Positions 45,126-53,515 of a DNA stretch of 64,000 nt are shown piece by piece. The notes beneath the pieces are model-generated. The model did not search any database and had not been told where the DNA came from. It worked only from the letters and a program-made list of their open reading frames with translations. Numbering within the stretch: the first letter of the stretch is position 1; each line of letters opens with the position of its first letter. Source of the stretch: Arcuatula senhousia (taxonomy: Eukaryota; Mollusca; Bivalvia; Mytilida; Mytilidae); the NCBI GenBank assembly GCA_963971305.1, contig OZ020313.1, positions 53,578,203 through 53,642,202 on the forward strand. The letters are read 5' to 3'. Made by a program: the position numbers and the translations under genes.

Positions 45126-45469
45126 AGAAGTTAGTGCCCATCGGATTCCCTATTGGAGTTTGGATGAAGCGGGAGTTAGACACACAGTCGGATTGACAAA
45201 CTGTGGAAGTGTGCTAAGCATTGGCCTCGATCAGTATTTTGAGATCATGAAGCTCACGATTATGTCTCTGCCTTGCATGACAAGTGTGTTATTACACCTA
45301 CAGAAAAGGATTCAAACAATTTGTTTTTTGGTTGTGGAAGAAATGTCTGATTTAAGAACTAAGCATTAATGGTAAATCTTCTGCAAGTGCTGCATACACG
45401 CAGTTTTTATTTGACAAAGATGAGATCATATCCAATCATAACCTTTTCGTGTAATCTTTAGATATTCAT
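45126..45469. other. Short gap between PLE fragments
   Basis: An 82-codon plus-strand frame (45121-45369) is partly antisense to PLE sequence. Not credited as a gene. Confidence 0.35.
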
Positions 45470-46560
45470 TTGAAGAAGGAACATGAAAAGCTACATATTT
45501 GTACTGGATACTTTAATTCACGAAAATCCGTGCAAAGAAAGGTATATAACAGGATCAAGATCATGTTTAACTACAGAGCTGTCCGTTCAACCGTTTGTTT
45601 GTTGTCAAAGACGGACAAAAAAGCTCATTGGGCCGCTATTTATAGTCGTAGTGAAATCAATCACATTTGGATTTTAAAGATTTCAAAATATTTGTTAGAT
45701 AATTATAAGTCCCGGTCATTTTCTGAGGTTCATTCTTTGAAAGTTTTCGATTTAAGCGAAAAGCTTAAGTGTCGTCTGAAAAAAAAACCCATCTCGAAAA
45801 GGCTTTTTTCAAATTGAAGGAATTTGGTTGTTTACGGACATTATTGTAATACTTTCTAAAACATCTTATAAAGATACACATGTGACCAAGTTTCCAGTGT
45901 GCTTGATTTTATAATTGACAACACTTTGGAGAAGAGATTTTTCAACAACAAAAACCGCATTCAAATACACACGTTATGCTCCTCTTCTCGCTGACTTATT
46001 TCTTTACTCTTACGTGACTGATTTTTTCAGGAACTCGTTAAGAACAAGAAGATGAAAGAAGCAAGGCCCTTAAACTCGCTTTCAGATATATCGATGATGT
46101 CCTCTCCGACAAGAATGTTTCGTTTTGTAGATGGATTCCTTTAATATATCCTCCAGAGTTATAAATTAAGGAAACCACCGAATCCATTTTTTTTTCACAT
46201 CATTCTTGGATTTGCATCTCGAATATGACAAGGGTGGTCTTCTCAGAATAAAAGTTTACGATAAAAGAGGCGACTTAAATTTTCAAATTATTATTAATTT
46301 TTCTGATATTGAAAGCAACATACCTTCTTCATCTGCTTACGGTGTTAATATGCCACAACTTGTTCGACATTTTTCTGATTTTTAATAAGACACTGCTGTC
46401 TTATTGACCGACTATAAGTCCAAAGTTACAAAAAATACGTCTCATACGGTCTCTAAAAATTGTCCCTTCGTTATCAGCCACCGTGGAGAAATCAACATTA
46501 TGCTAAAACGTAATGTTAGTGATTGTTTTGAATGGTGTTGACTGATTGTTGTACTGGGAT
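45470..46560 (+). pseudogene. Penelope-like element, RT finger/palm fragment
   Basis: Plus strand, several frames: 'HENPCKERYITGSRSCLTTE' (near 45515), 'YSRSEINHIWILKISKYLLD' (45645-45700), 'SLKVFDLSEKLKCRLKKK'. After a gap come 'RYIDDVLSDKNVSF' (near 46090), 'FLDLHLEYDKGG', 'LLRIKVYDKRGDLNFQI' (46205-46290) and 'SNIPSSSAYGVNMPQLVRHF' (to about 46380). The order matches PLE reverse transcriptase. Frameshifts and stops are abundant, and no GIY-YIG endonuclease was recognised. Confidence 0.75.
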
Positions 46561-46905
46561 GATCAACTCATTATTCCTGTTATGTCTTGACAACCGTATT
46601 GTGTTTTGTGTTACTACTGGATCCTAAGATCGCCATGGAAGAGAGGGAGTTTATTTAGTGCGCTATAAAAAACTGTATTAACCAACCATTTTATTTGAAA
46701 GGACTGAACCATGTCAGGACCAATGCGATCTATAATTTGTCCGTTATGTCTTCCATGTTGTCTTAATATCTCTTGGACATTTAGATTGATCCTCCAGGTT
46801 CGGTAAATTTGTAAAACCTATATTCCAGATATATTTATAATTTCCCTTCTATCATCAACACTTTGTTTGGTAGATGGATTCCTATAACTTATCCTTGTAA
46901 GTTTG
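46561..46905 (+). repeat. PLE-associated repeat D (plus strand)
   Basis: Contains 'tgtcaggaccaatgcgatct' and 'atctcttggacattt', shared with 455-570. It also has 'ttgtgttactactggatcc', shared with the minus strand of 33230-33610. It leads directly into the hammerhead unit. Confidence 0.5.
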
Positions 46906-47280
46906 ATGTCATTTGTATTTCGAACACACGTGAAGGTTAGCACTGCTGGTGGAGTTTAAATTCCCCGAGGTTAGCCCGCTCCGGCACCAACACTTTTGAG
47001 TTGGAGAATACATCAAAGCTTTAAATTATCCGTCTAAATTTCAAAATTGTCTTAACCCTAAGGTTTTTCCTACCCCAGACATAGGTTGAATATCTTTTTA
47101 ATAATTTGGTTCCCCAGTTTGGTATTTTTGGTTATACTGTTCTATGCTCTTCATATTCATACAGTGTTTGGCATTTTCAATATTTTTGGTAGAGCGCCTC
47201 TGATGAGTCTTGAATAGACGAAACGCGCGTCAGGCGTAGCAAAATTTATTGTCTGGAACTTTGTTGTCATTTGTATTTAG
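46906..47280 (+). mobile_element. Hammerhead-bearing terminal unit (plus-strand copy)
   Basis: Related to 12-409 (minus). It includes 'gaaggttagcactgctgg', 'cccgctccggcaccaacac', the hammerhead at 47194-47237, and ends ~44 nt past the cleavage point at 'ttgttgtcatttgtattt'. The same 'gtcatttgtatttcg' sequence is at its start (46908), so short terminal direct repeats are present as in the minus-strand copy. Confidence 0.65.
47194..47237 (+). ncRNA. Hammerhead ribozyme, intact core (PLE type)
   Basis: Stem I gcgcct (47194-47199) / aggcgt (47232-47237). Core CTGATGA (47200-47206). Stem II GTCT/AGAC with loop TGAAT. GAAA (47220-47223). Minimal stem III ACGCGCGT. C at 47231 is the cleavage nucleotide (GUC). 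Every conserved base is present. The minimal stem III is characteristic of PLE and retrozyme hammerheads, which probably act as dimers or with stabilising loop contacts. Confidence 0.85.
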
Positions 47281-47479
47281 TATAAAAAGTATGAAAACCG
47301 TAGCGTTAAACAATTTGGCAAAAATATTCAAATGCAAAACCTTTGTCTAAGGCATCAACAGAATTTTTAACACTACAAAGAATGATTAAATTAATTGTTT
47401 TCAAATATATTGTCGAAATATCGGATAATAAATTCCGTCATAGAAGTCATAGCAAGAGAAAAAACTTGAGAAGTATTGC

Positions 47480-47810
47480 TTAGAAAACTCATATTGAACC
47501 TGAGATTAAACAAGATTTAAATGGATGCTTGTGTAGTTTAGATATCCAGTATAAAATAGGTGATAAAGGTAATAACAAAATTACCGAACTTGAAAGATCA
47601 ACCTCAATGTCCAAGAGAAAAGACAAAACATTGAATACACACCGGAATAGTTGTAGATCCCAAAGGTCCTGACTTGGTATGGACATTTCAAATGAATTCG
47701 TGGATTAAACCAGGTTTTATGGCGCGTCAAACCTCCCTCTTCCATTGCAATCTTAGGGACCGGTAGTACCACACAACGTAACACGGTTGTAAAGATATAA
47801 TAGGGATAAT
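47480..47810 (-). mobile_element. PLE fragment with repeat D on the minus strand
   Basis: Minus strand shows repeat D ('ggcgcgccataaaacctggt', 'ccataccaagtcaggacc', 'cttttctcttggacattg'), then a short RT N-terminal piece, 'LYWISKLHKHPFKSCLISGS', at about 47560-47495. It ends abruptly. Confidence 0.6.
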
Positions 47811-47879
47811 AAGATAATCATCTCAGTAAACAATTGTGTGCTTGGGATGCTTGTAGTCTATTGGTGTCCTTAGTATGAT

Positions 47880-48075
47880 GGCCAATAATACAGCTTACTC
47901 TTCCGGAGCACCTGAGTTCCCTCTTGTTACGACTTGAGTTCGCGTCGTTGATTTCCGTTCGGTTGATTTTGTGTTTTGTGTTTTTTTGTTCATTCTTGTT
48001 CGTGTTTACCGGTTTTGTCGTTGCCCTTTCGGGCTTTTTACACTCGAATGCCCCATTGGTGGCTCTTTGCTTCTT
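47880..48075 (+). repeat. PLE 3'-region repeat
   Basis: 'ttactcttccggagcacctg', 'cctcttgttacgact', then 'ttaccggttttgtcgttgcc'. The same blocks are at 61660-61780 (plus), downstream of a PLE RT, and on the minus strand near 43930 and 44380-44430. This places it in the PLE 3' region. Confidence 0.6.
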
Positions 48076-48227
48076 TTATGAGCATAAAGAGATAAGATGG
48101 AATAATTTTGCTATCTCGAATAATTTTCTACACGACTGAAATTGATTTTTTTTATTGAGGAACTTTTTTTCTTGTTTAAAGCTTTAACTTTCTCGGGTTG
48201 CACATATATTTACAATATTGAAATTTC

Positions 48228-48440
48228 TTGATTCAAAATTGTCATAAATACCAAGGTTCTTTTATTGTATTGGAAAATTGTCCTAAATATCATTGTCCAC
48301 TCTGTTCGAACGTTTTGGGTTTAGTACATTTCTTTCAATACTTTTGGTTTTCGACCTTCCAATATTTGATTCAAGTGCTGCTGCCAGGAGATACCTCCCC
48401 GAAATACAAGTATGCATTTATAGCATATCTAACATTTTTA
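48228..48440 (+). repeat. Diverged relative of repeat B
   Basis: Shares 'ctgttcgaacgttttggg', 'ttttcgaccttccaat' and 'tatagcatatc' with 29878-30256. The hammerhead core is not conserved here: 'ctgctgccaggagatacctcc' stands where B has CTGATGA. Stem II-like pairing ggag/ctcc and a following cgaaat remain. Confidence 0.55.
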
Positions 48441-48850
48441 TACACTTTTGATATTTTGTATCTTGAATTATACGGTAAAATGGTATCTTTGCTCATGCAG
48501 AAAAAGTTTCTCTCCTGTACATAGCATCAAACTGAGATTGATCCTCCAAGTTTGATTGTTTTGTTAATTCTATTATATTTTTCCTTTAGTAAGCGTTTTT
48601 TTTATCCGGGAAATATTTTTCTATTTTTTGTATTTACCCAATGAAAGTTAAATTATGCACATTCAATGTAAATTGAAAAAAGTAATGACATACTCAGCAA
48701 TTCAGAAAATTTTAGAGGAGTATATTGATGTGTAAACGAGCACTCAAAAACATCGGGCTTCATGCGGTTGAGTCGCTGGGCTTGCACAAGAAATCAGATT
48801 TGTTCCTTTACGGAACCAAAAACCGAAGCTTTTTTTATCTAATTGTATAG

Positions 48851-49120
48851 AAAGAGAGACATCCAGTTTGCGTTACTTTGGTGTTCCTCACGCCAAAATG
48901 TACTTACACCAGTTTATCATTTGCCCCTACATACATGGAAGGGTTAGATAATTTGCATCATAATCTGTTTTGGGCACTAACATCACAGATAATTACATTT
49001 CATGATATTCCAATGAGACCGACATTTTATCTTAAAGCCGTCGATGAAAATGCCACAACGACTGATTTTATGCGACAATCATGGGCACATCTGGGGACTT
49101 TCTTATACAGATTAATATAA
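48851..49120 (+). CDS. Unrecognised 80-90-codon frame, possible exon
   Basis: An open frame from the stop at 48848 to the stop at 49120, ending 'FMRQSWAHLGTFLYRLI'. It has mixed, coding-like composition (W, H, D, M spread through the peptide). I recognise no family. There is no convincing splice acceptor and no good ATG start at the 5' side, so it may be a terminal exon or a decayed transposon frame. Confidence 0.2.
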   Translation, partial: KERHPVCVTLVFLTPKCTYTSLSFAPTYMEGLDNLHHNLFWALTSQIITFHDIPMRPTFYLKAVDENATTTDFMRQSWAHLGTFLYRLI

Positions 49121-49364
49121 AGTTTATCTTAAGATAGTAAAAGTATCTAATACCAAAAGACTTATCTATTAAGTACGATTTTCTCTTTCAACCAATAAGT
49201 TCCCATGCATTATTATACTGTTGCTAATGTAAACGTCAACGTCTCCAGATTTTAATAGAAACTGGCAGACTAGAAATTCTTATTGATATGAAATAGAATA
49301 ATTGTCAAAGACATCTTTTTTAAATGCATTTAAAACTACAATTTTGGCGTAAAATTAACAAGGA

Positions 49365-49370
49365 CACAGC
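49365..49370. repeat. Target-site duplication, left (cacagc)
   Basis: The six bases immediately outside the left inverted repeat equal the six immediately outside the right one (52413-52418). Confidence 0.85.
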
Positions 49371-49593
49371 AGTAGTAGTACTCGTGGTTCTCGTTTATTA
49401 TTTCTCGGGACGTCCCCGACGTCCCATAGGCTGCCTGTGACGTCATATCTACTTCCGGTCCGCCATCTTGCTTCCGGTTCCACCATCTTGCTTCCGGTTC
49501 CGCCATCTTGCTTCCGGTCCGCCATTTTGCTTCCGGTCGGCCATCTTGCTTCCGGTGACACAACATCCAGTAATTAAGGGGAGGTAATTCCAC
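49371..49593 (+). repeat. Left terminal inverted repeat (223 bp)
   Basis: Order: AGTAGTAGTACTCGTGG, 'cgggacgtccccgacgtccc', 'tgacgtca' (49438-49445), then five ~20-bp units of 'cttccggt(t)ccgccatcttg', then 'ttaaggggaggtaattccac'. Compared with the right copy it has one extra 20-bp unit and a few substitutions. Confidence 0.92.
49438..49555. promoter_or_regulatory. CRE-like site plus five ETS/YY1-like composite sites in the left TIR
   Basis: TGACGTCA is the full CREB/ATF palindrome. Each following unit read on the minus strand is 'CAAGATGGCGGACCGGAAG', joining a YY1-type CAAGATGGCGG core to an ETS-type CCGGAAG core. Such sites are typical of TATA-less animal promoters. Promoter function is inferred. 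Confidence 0.5.
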
Positions 49594-50117
49594 AAAGTCA
49601 CCGCACGGTAAAAGGCTTGTAACTAAGTTATTCCTTGACCGATTCCTTTCGGGTTTGTTGCATTGTCTTAAGTAAGACAATGTCTCTTTGATGATGTTCT
49701 TTGTGGTCTTCAGTGGTCATTAGAGGCTTGACCAGTAGGTGACCATTTCCTATTTCTTATCAAAGGTGGGGTTGTCGTATATCGTTGGTATGGTAGCAAG
49801 GTGTAGTTGCCATTTCTGAGTTGTTTGAGTCGGTAGTGGTCAATGGTCAGTCAGGGCTTGACCATTAGGTGATCCCTTTTTCTTCTTGTTGTATACTAAG
49901 CGTGTAATAATTATGTCATTGTAAAGCTTGTGATGTCTAGTTTTATATTCTTTCTTTCGTGTCAATCTAAGGGATGTAACTCTTGGTTTCTCCTGTGTTT
50001 TAAGTCTTGTACTTGATACCGTTTTGTAAGGAATTTGCCGGGCTTTGTGGGGTAGTACTGGTTTGATCTTTTTTATAGGGCGTTAGGGATAACAAATCGA
50101 TTTTAAGTTTCGATACT
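49594..50117. other. Left internal non-coding part of the Polinton-like element
   Basis: No credible frame. Contains two related blocks, 'cagtggtcattagaggcttg' (near 49711) and 'tggtcagtcagggcttg' (near 49843), each followed by 'accagtaggtgacc' or 'accattaggtgatcc'. Confidence 0.45.
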
Positions 50118-50729
50118 TTATTTTGAAAACAGTAATAGGTTCCAGTCTTCATCCTCGTCGTCTTCATTCTCCTCGTCAGGCCTGAACTGTTTTATTTTCT
50201 CATCCAGCAAGTACTTTCTCTTCTCAGTAGCGTATTTCCAAGACTCTTCATACTCATAATCTTCATCGTCCCTCAGTCGTTTTGCTGTTTGTTTGATCTT
50301 CTTGTGGAGTGGATCTCGTGCCATTTCCATTTGCCACATGATGTTATTGACGTAGCGATTGTTTAGAGCTTCTCTATAGAGCGGGAGCAAATCCAAGTCA
50401 GCCTTTGATATTGCCTCTTTTTCGTGGTGACCTTTTTCCGTGTATTCATCCACTTTCTTTTCGTGTTCGTCTTTGTAGCTGATCATCACTTGTCCAATAA
50501 AGCCACCCCACGGATCGAACTGTTCTCCGGGGTAGGTTTCTTCGTCTTCAGACAAGTCGTCACTCTTTATTGATTCCGTATCCTCCTCTTCCTCTTCCTC
50601 AGTTTCCCATTCCGGGTCCTCCTTCAACCATTCCGGTTCCTCCATTTTTCTTTGATGCTTCTGTTCTTTGTGTCTCTGTAGATTGAACAACTTTTGGCTT
50701 GTGTATCCGCATTCGTCGCAATGGTACAT
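50118..50729 (-). CDS. C2H2 zinc-finger protein with acidic region, element-encoded
   Basis: 203 codons from an ATG in the context 'aagatgtac'. One classical C2H2 finger is at residues 2-24 (YHCDECGYTSQKLFNLQRH followed by KEQKH), then basic QRK. A strongly acidic stretch follows at about 34-70 (runs of E, S and D). Next is an 'FDPWGGFIGQVMISYKDEH' segment and a helical charged C-terminal half ('YREALNNRYVNNIMWQMEMA', 'YEYEESWKYATEKRK') ending in another acidic tail. A single finger suggests nucleic-acid or protein contact instead of specific promoter binding. It lies inside the element, transcribed toward the left TIR. I do not recognise the family. A competing frame at 50599-50913 is probably a shadow or an upstream exon. 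Confidence 0.65.
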   Translation of the reverse strand: MYHCDECGYTSQKLFNLQRHKEQKHQRKMEEPEWLKEDPEWETEEEEEEDTESIKSDDLSEDEETYPGEQFDPWGGFIGQVMISYKDEHEKKVDEYTEKGHHEKEAISKADLDLLPLYREALNNRYVNNIMWQMEMARDPLHKKIKQTAKRLRDDEDYEYEESWKYATEKRKYLLDEKIKQFRPDEENEDDEDEDWNLLLFSK

Positions 50730-50925
50730 CTTTCCTTCTCGGCGTCCGGTTTCTATCTGATGATTTTTGTTCCGTCTTAGTAAATTTATCTATCACTTCT
50801 GAAAAGTATACCATGTTGCTAACAGAGCGCTTATTACACGGACGGATTAGATCGGGTCTTGTTAAATTGTCTTTCTTTCTATTCCATGCATGGACAAAGA
50901 ATGCATTCCTCAATGCTGCAAAGCT

Positions 50926-51168
50926 CTATCTACTGTATCCAAGCCTCCATGTTTTGAATCTACGCCATTTTTTAAATATTCGCTGGCAGTCTATGCATGG
51001 CACATTTTGTTCCCAATTGTTAAATTCGGTTTTCGGCTTCCCCACCTTACATTCACGACAAACACGTTCCCCGTTCTCACTTTCTATGTTCTTTTCTATG
51101 AGTTTTAGAAGATAATCCATTACATTTACGTGCGTCTTGTTCGAATACATTCGAGCCACTGGCAACAT
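50926..51168 (-). CDS. Small CxxC...CxxC zinc-ribbon-like protein, element-encoded
   Basis: From the first ATG (51168) it encodes 80 residues. The core 'RVCRECKVGKPKTEF' followed 12 residues later by 'PCIDCQR' gives two CxxC pairs with an intervening KPKTEF. That pattern is common in the N-terminal zinc ribbons of HNH-type and virus-like small proteins. The C-terminus is basic (FKKWRRFKTWRLGYSR). The frame is open further up to 51207 without an ATG. It lies about 200 bp upstream of the C2H2 gene on the same strand, and the two may be exons of one transcript. Function unknown. Confidence 0.5.
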   Translation of the reverse strand: MLPVARMYSNKTHVNVMDYLLKLIEKNIESENGERVCRECKVGKPKTEFNNWEQNVPCIDCQRIFKKWRRFKTWRLGYSR

Positions 51169-51217
51169 TGTTAATTTATTTTGCCTTTTCAAAATTGTAT
51201 CGTCCAATCATCTCTCA

Positions 51218-51480
51218 GCATTTTATCACGTGACTAACTCTTTGCTCTTCTTGCTCTTTTGATTGCTCATTTTGCTCTTTTGCAGCTCATCTTGATCTTT
51301 TTCTTGCTCATCTTGCTCTTTTCCTTGCTCATATTGCTCTTCTGCAGCTCTTTTTTGCTCTTTACCTTGCTCATCTTGCTCTTTTGCAGCTCTTTTTAGC
51401 TCTTTACCTTGCTCATCTTGCTCTTTTGCAGCTCATTTTGCTCATTTACCTTGCTCATCTTGCTCTTTGCTGCTTTTCTT
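51218..51480 (-). repeat. ~45-bp coding-register repeat (charged 15-residue units)
   Basis: Minus-strand units of 'gcaaaagagcaagatgagca' type translate as 'KRAAKEQDEQGKEQ' for four to five units. The frame ends with a TGA at about 51218. Two in-frame TGA codons lie in the upstream units (51430-51450). It could be a decayed N-terminal region of an element gene, or simply a minisatellite on the TTGCTC motif. Confidence 0.5.
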
Positions 51481-51494
51481 AGTAAGTTGATCAC

Positions 51495-51495
<1 letters not shown>

Positions 51496-51528
<33 letters not shown>

Positions 51529-51571
51529 CAGCAGGAGCAGCCATTTTACCCTCTTCCCCCTTTCACTTCCG

Positions 51572-51605
<34 letters not shown>
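51496..51605 (+). repeat. Two CAG/GCA trinucleotide tracts
   Basis: (CAG)n at 51496-51540 with two GAG interruptions (at the end and just after), and (GCA)n at 51573-51605. Plus-strand frames would read polyglutamine and polyalanine, which I do not credit. Confidence 0.9.
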
Positions 51606-51606
<1 letters not shown>

Positions 51607-51939
51607 GTTTTACCCTCCTTTCCCCAGTCACTTATGCAGCATCAGCCGATTCCTTACCTTCTTCCCTTTTCTTCTAGTTGTGTTTTTCCTTTCCGGTGTT
51701 AACTTGTACAACTTTTGTCAAGCAGGGGATCCAGAACACTTTATAATTTTAATTTTCCATAGGCCCTGTGTTAAATCTGTTGGCGACACGTGTCACCCCC
51801 AGATCTCAGCAATGAAGTCGTGTGTAATCATGCGGAACTAACTATTCCATTGAGATTATTTTGTACTTGATATCCCAATATCTTGTAACCAGTTCAAACC
51901 GGTTTCTTTTCGTTCCAATACTACCCCTTTGCATTTCTA

Positions 51940-51987
51940 TTTTGACCCTTACCCTAACCATACCCCTAGCTATTCTAGTTTGTAATT

Positions 51988-52020
<33 letters not shown>

Positions 52021-52205
52021 TACCATAATCTATAACCTTAAACTTTTCTCTTTTCAGTTCTATTTTTAGCCCTTACCCCAATTCTAACTCTAACTCTCTT
52101 TGATATTGTTGTCATTTTATTTTTAACCCTAACCCTAATTCTTTCTTCTCTAACCATAACTCTCTTTTCTCTAATCCTGTCCCTAAACTCTCTTCACTAA
52201 CCCTA
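51940..52205. repeat. Interstitial telomere-like repeats (CCCTAA)n, degenerate
   Basis: Exact 'ccctaaccctaa' blocks at about 51990-52020 within a wider degenerate field of 'accctaacc', 'ctaactct' and 'ctctaacc' up to 52205. They directly abut the right TIR. Mollusc telomeres are TTAGGG, so this is a telomere-type tract inside a mobile element. Confidence 0.8.
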
Positions 52206-52209
52206 AAGA

Positions 52210-52412
52210 GTGGAATTACCTCCCCTTAATTACCGGATGTTACGTCACCGGAAGCAAGATGGCGGACCGGAAGCAAAATAACGGACCGGAAGCAAGATGG
52301 CGGAACCGGAAGCAAGATGGCGGACCGGAGGTAGATATGACGTCACAGGCAGCCTATGGGACGTCGGGGACGTCCCGAGAAATAATAAACGAGAACCACG
52401 AGTACTACTACT
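52210..52412 (-). repeat. Right terminal inverted repeat (203 bp)
   Basis: Reverse complement of the left TIR with four instead of five 'ccggaagcaagatggcgga' units and several point differences. CRE-like tgacgtca at 52338-52345. Ends ...CTACTACT at 52412. Confidence 0.92.
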
Positions 52413-52418
52413 CACAGC
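52413..52418. repeat. Target-site duplication, right (cacagc)
   Basis: Matches 49365-49370 exactly. Confidence 0.85.
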
Positions 52419-52536
52419 TTTTGAAAAAGACAACTTCAACAGCCTTTACCTTTTCTCTACAAAGATAAAATATTTTATCCAAATCAAACCATTCCCCCTA
52501 AAAAAAACACTGTCCTTTGAATTTTGCAATGCAGGA

Positions 52537-52739
52537 AAGATGAAAAAATGATATGTCACGTACATCGTTTTATAGTTCAGTGTTCAAGTAAATTTTTGTC
52601 GTCGCGGGTTTTTGACGAAACATTACCACGGCCGTCAATCGGTATCGCAAGTTTTTCACGCGTGAAAGAATCATCAACGGCTGTAAAGTATAGAAAGGTG
52701 CTTGTAAAAGGAGGAGGCGACGAGCTCGTGATAGTGTAA
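52537..52739 (+). CDS. Candidate terminal coding exon of an unidentified gene
   Basis: After a plausible acceptor ('ttttgcaatgcag', ending 52533-52534) an open frame runs to a TAA at 52739, reading 'MICHVHRFIVQCSSKF', 'RVFDETLPRPSIGIAS', 'SRVKESSTAVKYRKVL' and 'VKGGGDELVIV'. Codon use with CGT, GTCG and ACGCG in an AT-rich area is coding-like. An AATAAA is found at about 52803. I recognise no family. If real, the Polinton-like element sits in the intron just upstream. Chance cannot be excluded. Confidence 0.35.
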
Positions 52740-53276
52740 AAACTACAATTTATACGAAAGTTAATTATAACACTTGAAATTAAAGCAATTTGATTAAAAA
52801 AAAATAAAGAAATTAAAATTGTCCTAAAAATGATTGCTATTACTTTTTAGAATACAATCATACAAACTGCATAAAACAGCTTCGCCAGTTTCGAGAAATG
52901 GCAAAAGGCGTTTCTGCATACTATACTTTAGTGATTATAAAAATGACAATTTTATACAAATATGTATTATATTACACAACAATGATGTTTTGAGCATATC
53001 ATTATTTATATGCAAACAAATTTTGCCACTTCTTGACAGCTAATATGAATAGAATAAAATAAAAGTTTATGTTTTCTAAAAACAAATGCTGTGGTTGATC
53101 ATAAAGAATGCGGCGAAGAATTATCAGTCGTGAAGTAGCAAGCGTGACTAGTAAATACATGTAAATACAATAACGACCAACACTTTGAAAAAAAGCTTTA
53201 AAGATATGTCGATTATGGCAAAATATCTGGGAATGATTGACTATGGCCTGACGCGAGTTTTGTCATCTAGATTTTA
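52740..53276. other. No recognisable gene
   Basis: AT-rich 3' flank. A 69-codon frame at 52834-53043 is unrecognised. Confidence 0.4.
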
Positions 53277-53515
53277 TGAAATTTAAGTACGTTATACTTA
53301 AATTTGGTTATCGCGGTAAGTACCTTTTGTTAATGGTTGTTAGTTTATAGAAATTACGTCGTTGCAATTGTTACGTCACAATGTCAAGGACGTCATTACT
53401 TCATTGATTTTCTTGAAGACAAGACGTAAAAGTGGTTGCAATACAATTTTTTCGATTACTTCATTGATTTTCTTGAAGACAAGACGTAAAAGTGGTTGCA
53501 ATACAATTTTTTTAT
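53277..53515 (+). repeat. Short dispersed element with a 5' hairpin (copy 1)
   Basis: About 175 bp starting with the hairpin 'aaatttaagta-cgtta-tacttaaattt' and ending in a T run. The last 60 bp are tandemly duplicated (about 53395-53454 and 53455-53514). A second copy without the duplication is at 57908-58082. Confidence 0.8.

Larger units (their letters stand above)
49371..52412. mobile_element. 3.04-kb element with long TIRs and 6-bp TSD; miniature Polinton/Maverick-like
   Basis: Terminal inverted repeats at 49371-49593 and 52210-52412, an exact 6-bp duplication (cacagc) outside both, and termini made of a short tandem repeat, AGTAGTAGTA. Six-base duplications, TIRs of hundreds of bases and 5'-AG ends are the published Polinton/Maverick hallmarks, and short terminal tandem repeats fit protein-primed replication. 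At 3 kb it lacks any polymerase, integrase, protease or capsid frame, so it would be non-autonomous or a new family. Its two minus-strand genes are a CxxC protein and a C2H2 protein. The call as Polinton-like is inference; the boundaries are directly seen. Confidence 0.75.

Noticed and set aside
48340..48440. A further hammerhead in the diverged B relative
   Set aside because: The CTGATGA core is replaced and the base at the cleavage position does not fit; only stem-like pairing remains.
50599..50913. 104-codon minus-strand frame as a separate gene
   Set aside because: Overlaps the C2H2 gene in another frame; basic low-complexity C-terminus. It may be an upstream exon but cannot be supported alone.
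51409..51702. Polyglutamine/polyalanine protein on the plus strand
   Set aside because: Made of TTGCTC and CAG repeats with no conserved flanking sequence; both tracts are simple repeats inside a mobile element.
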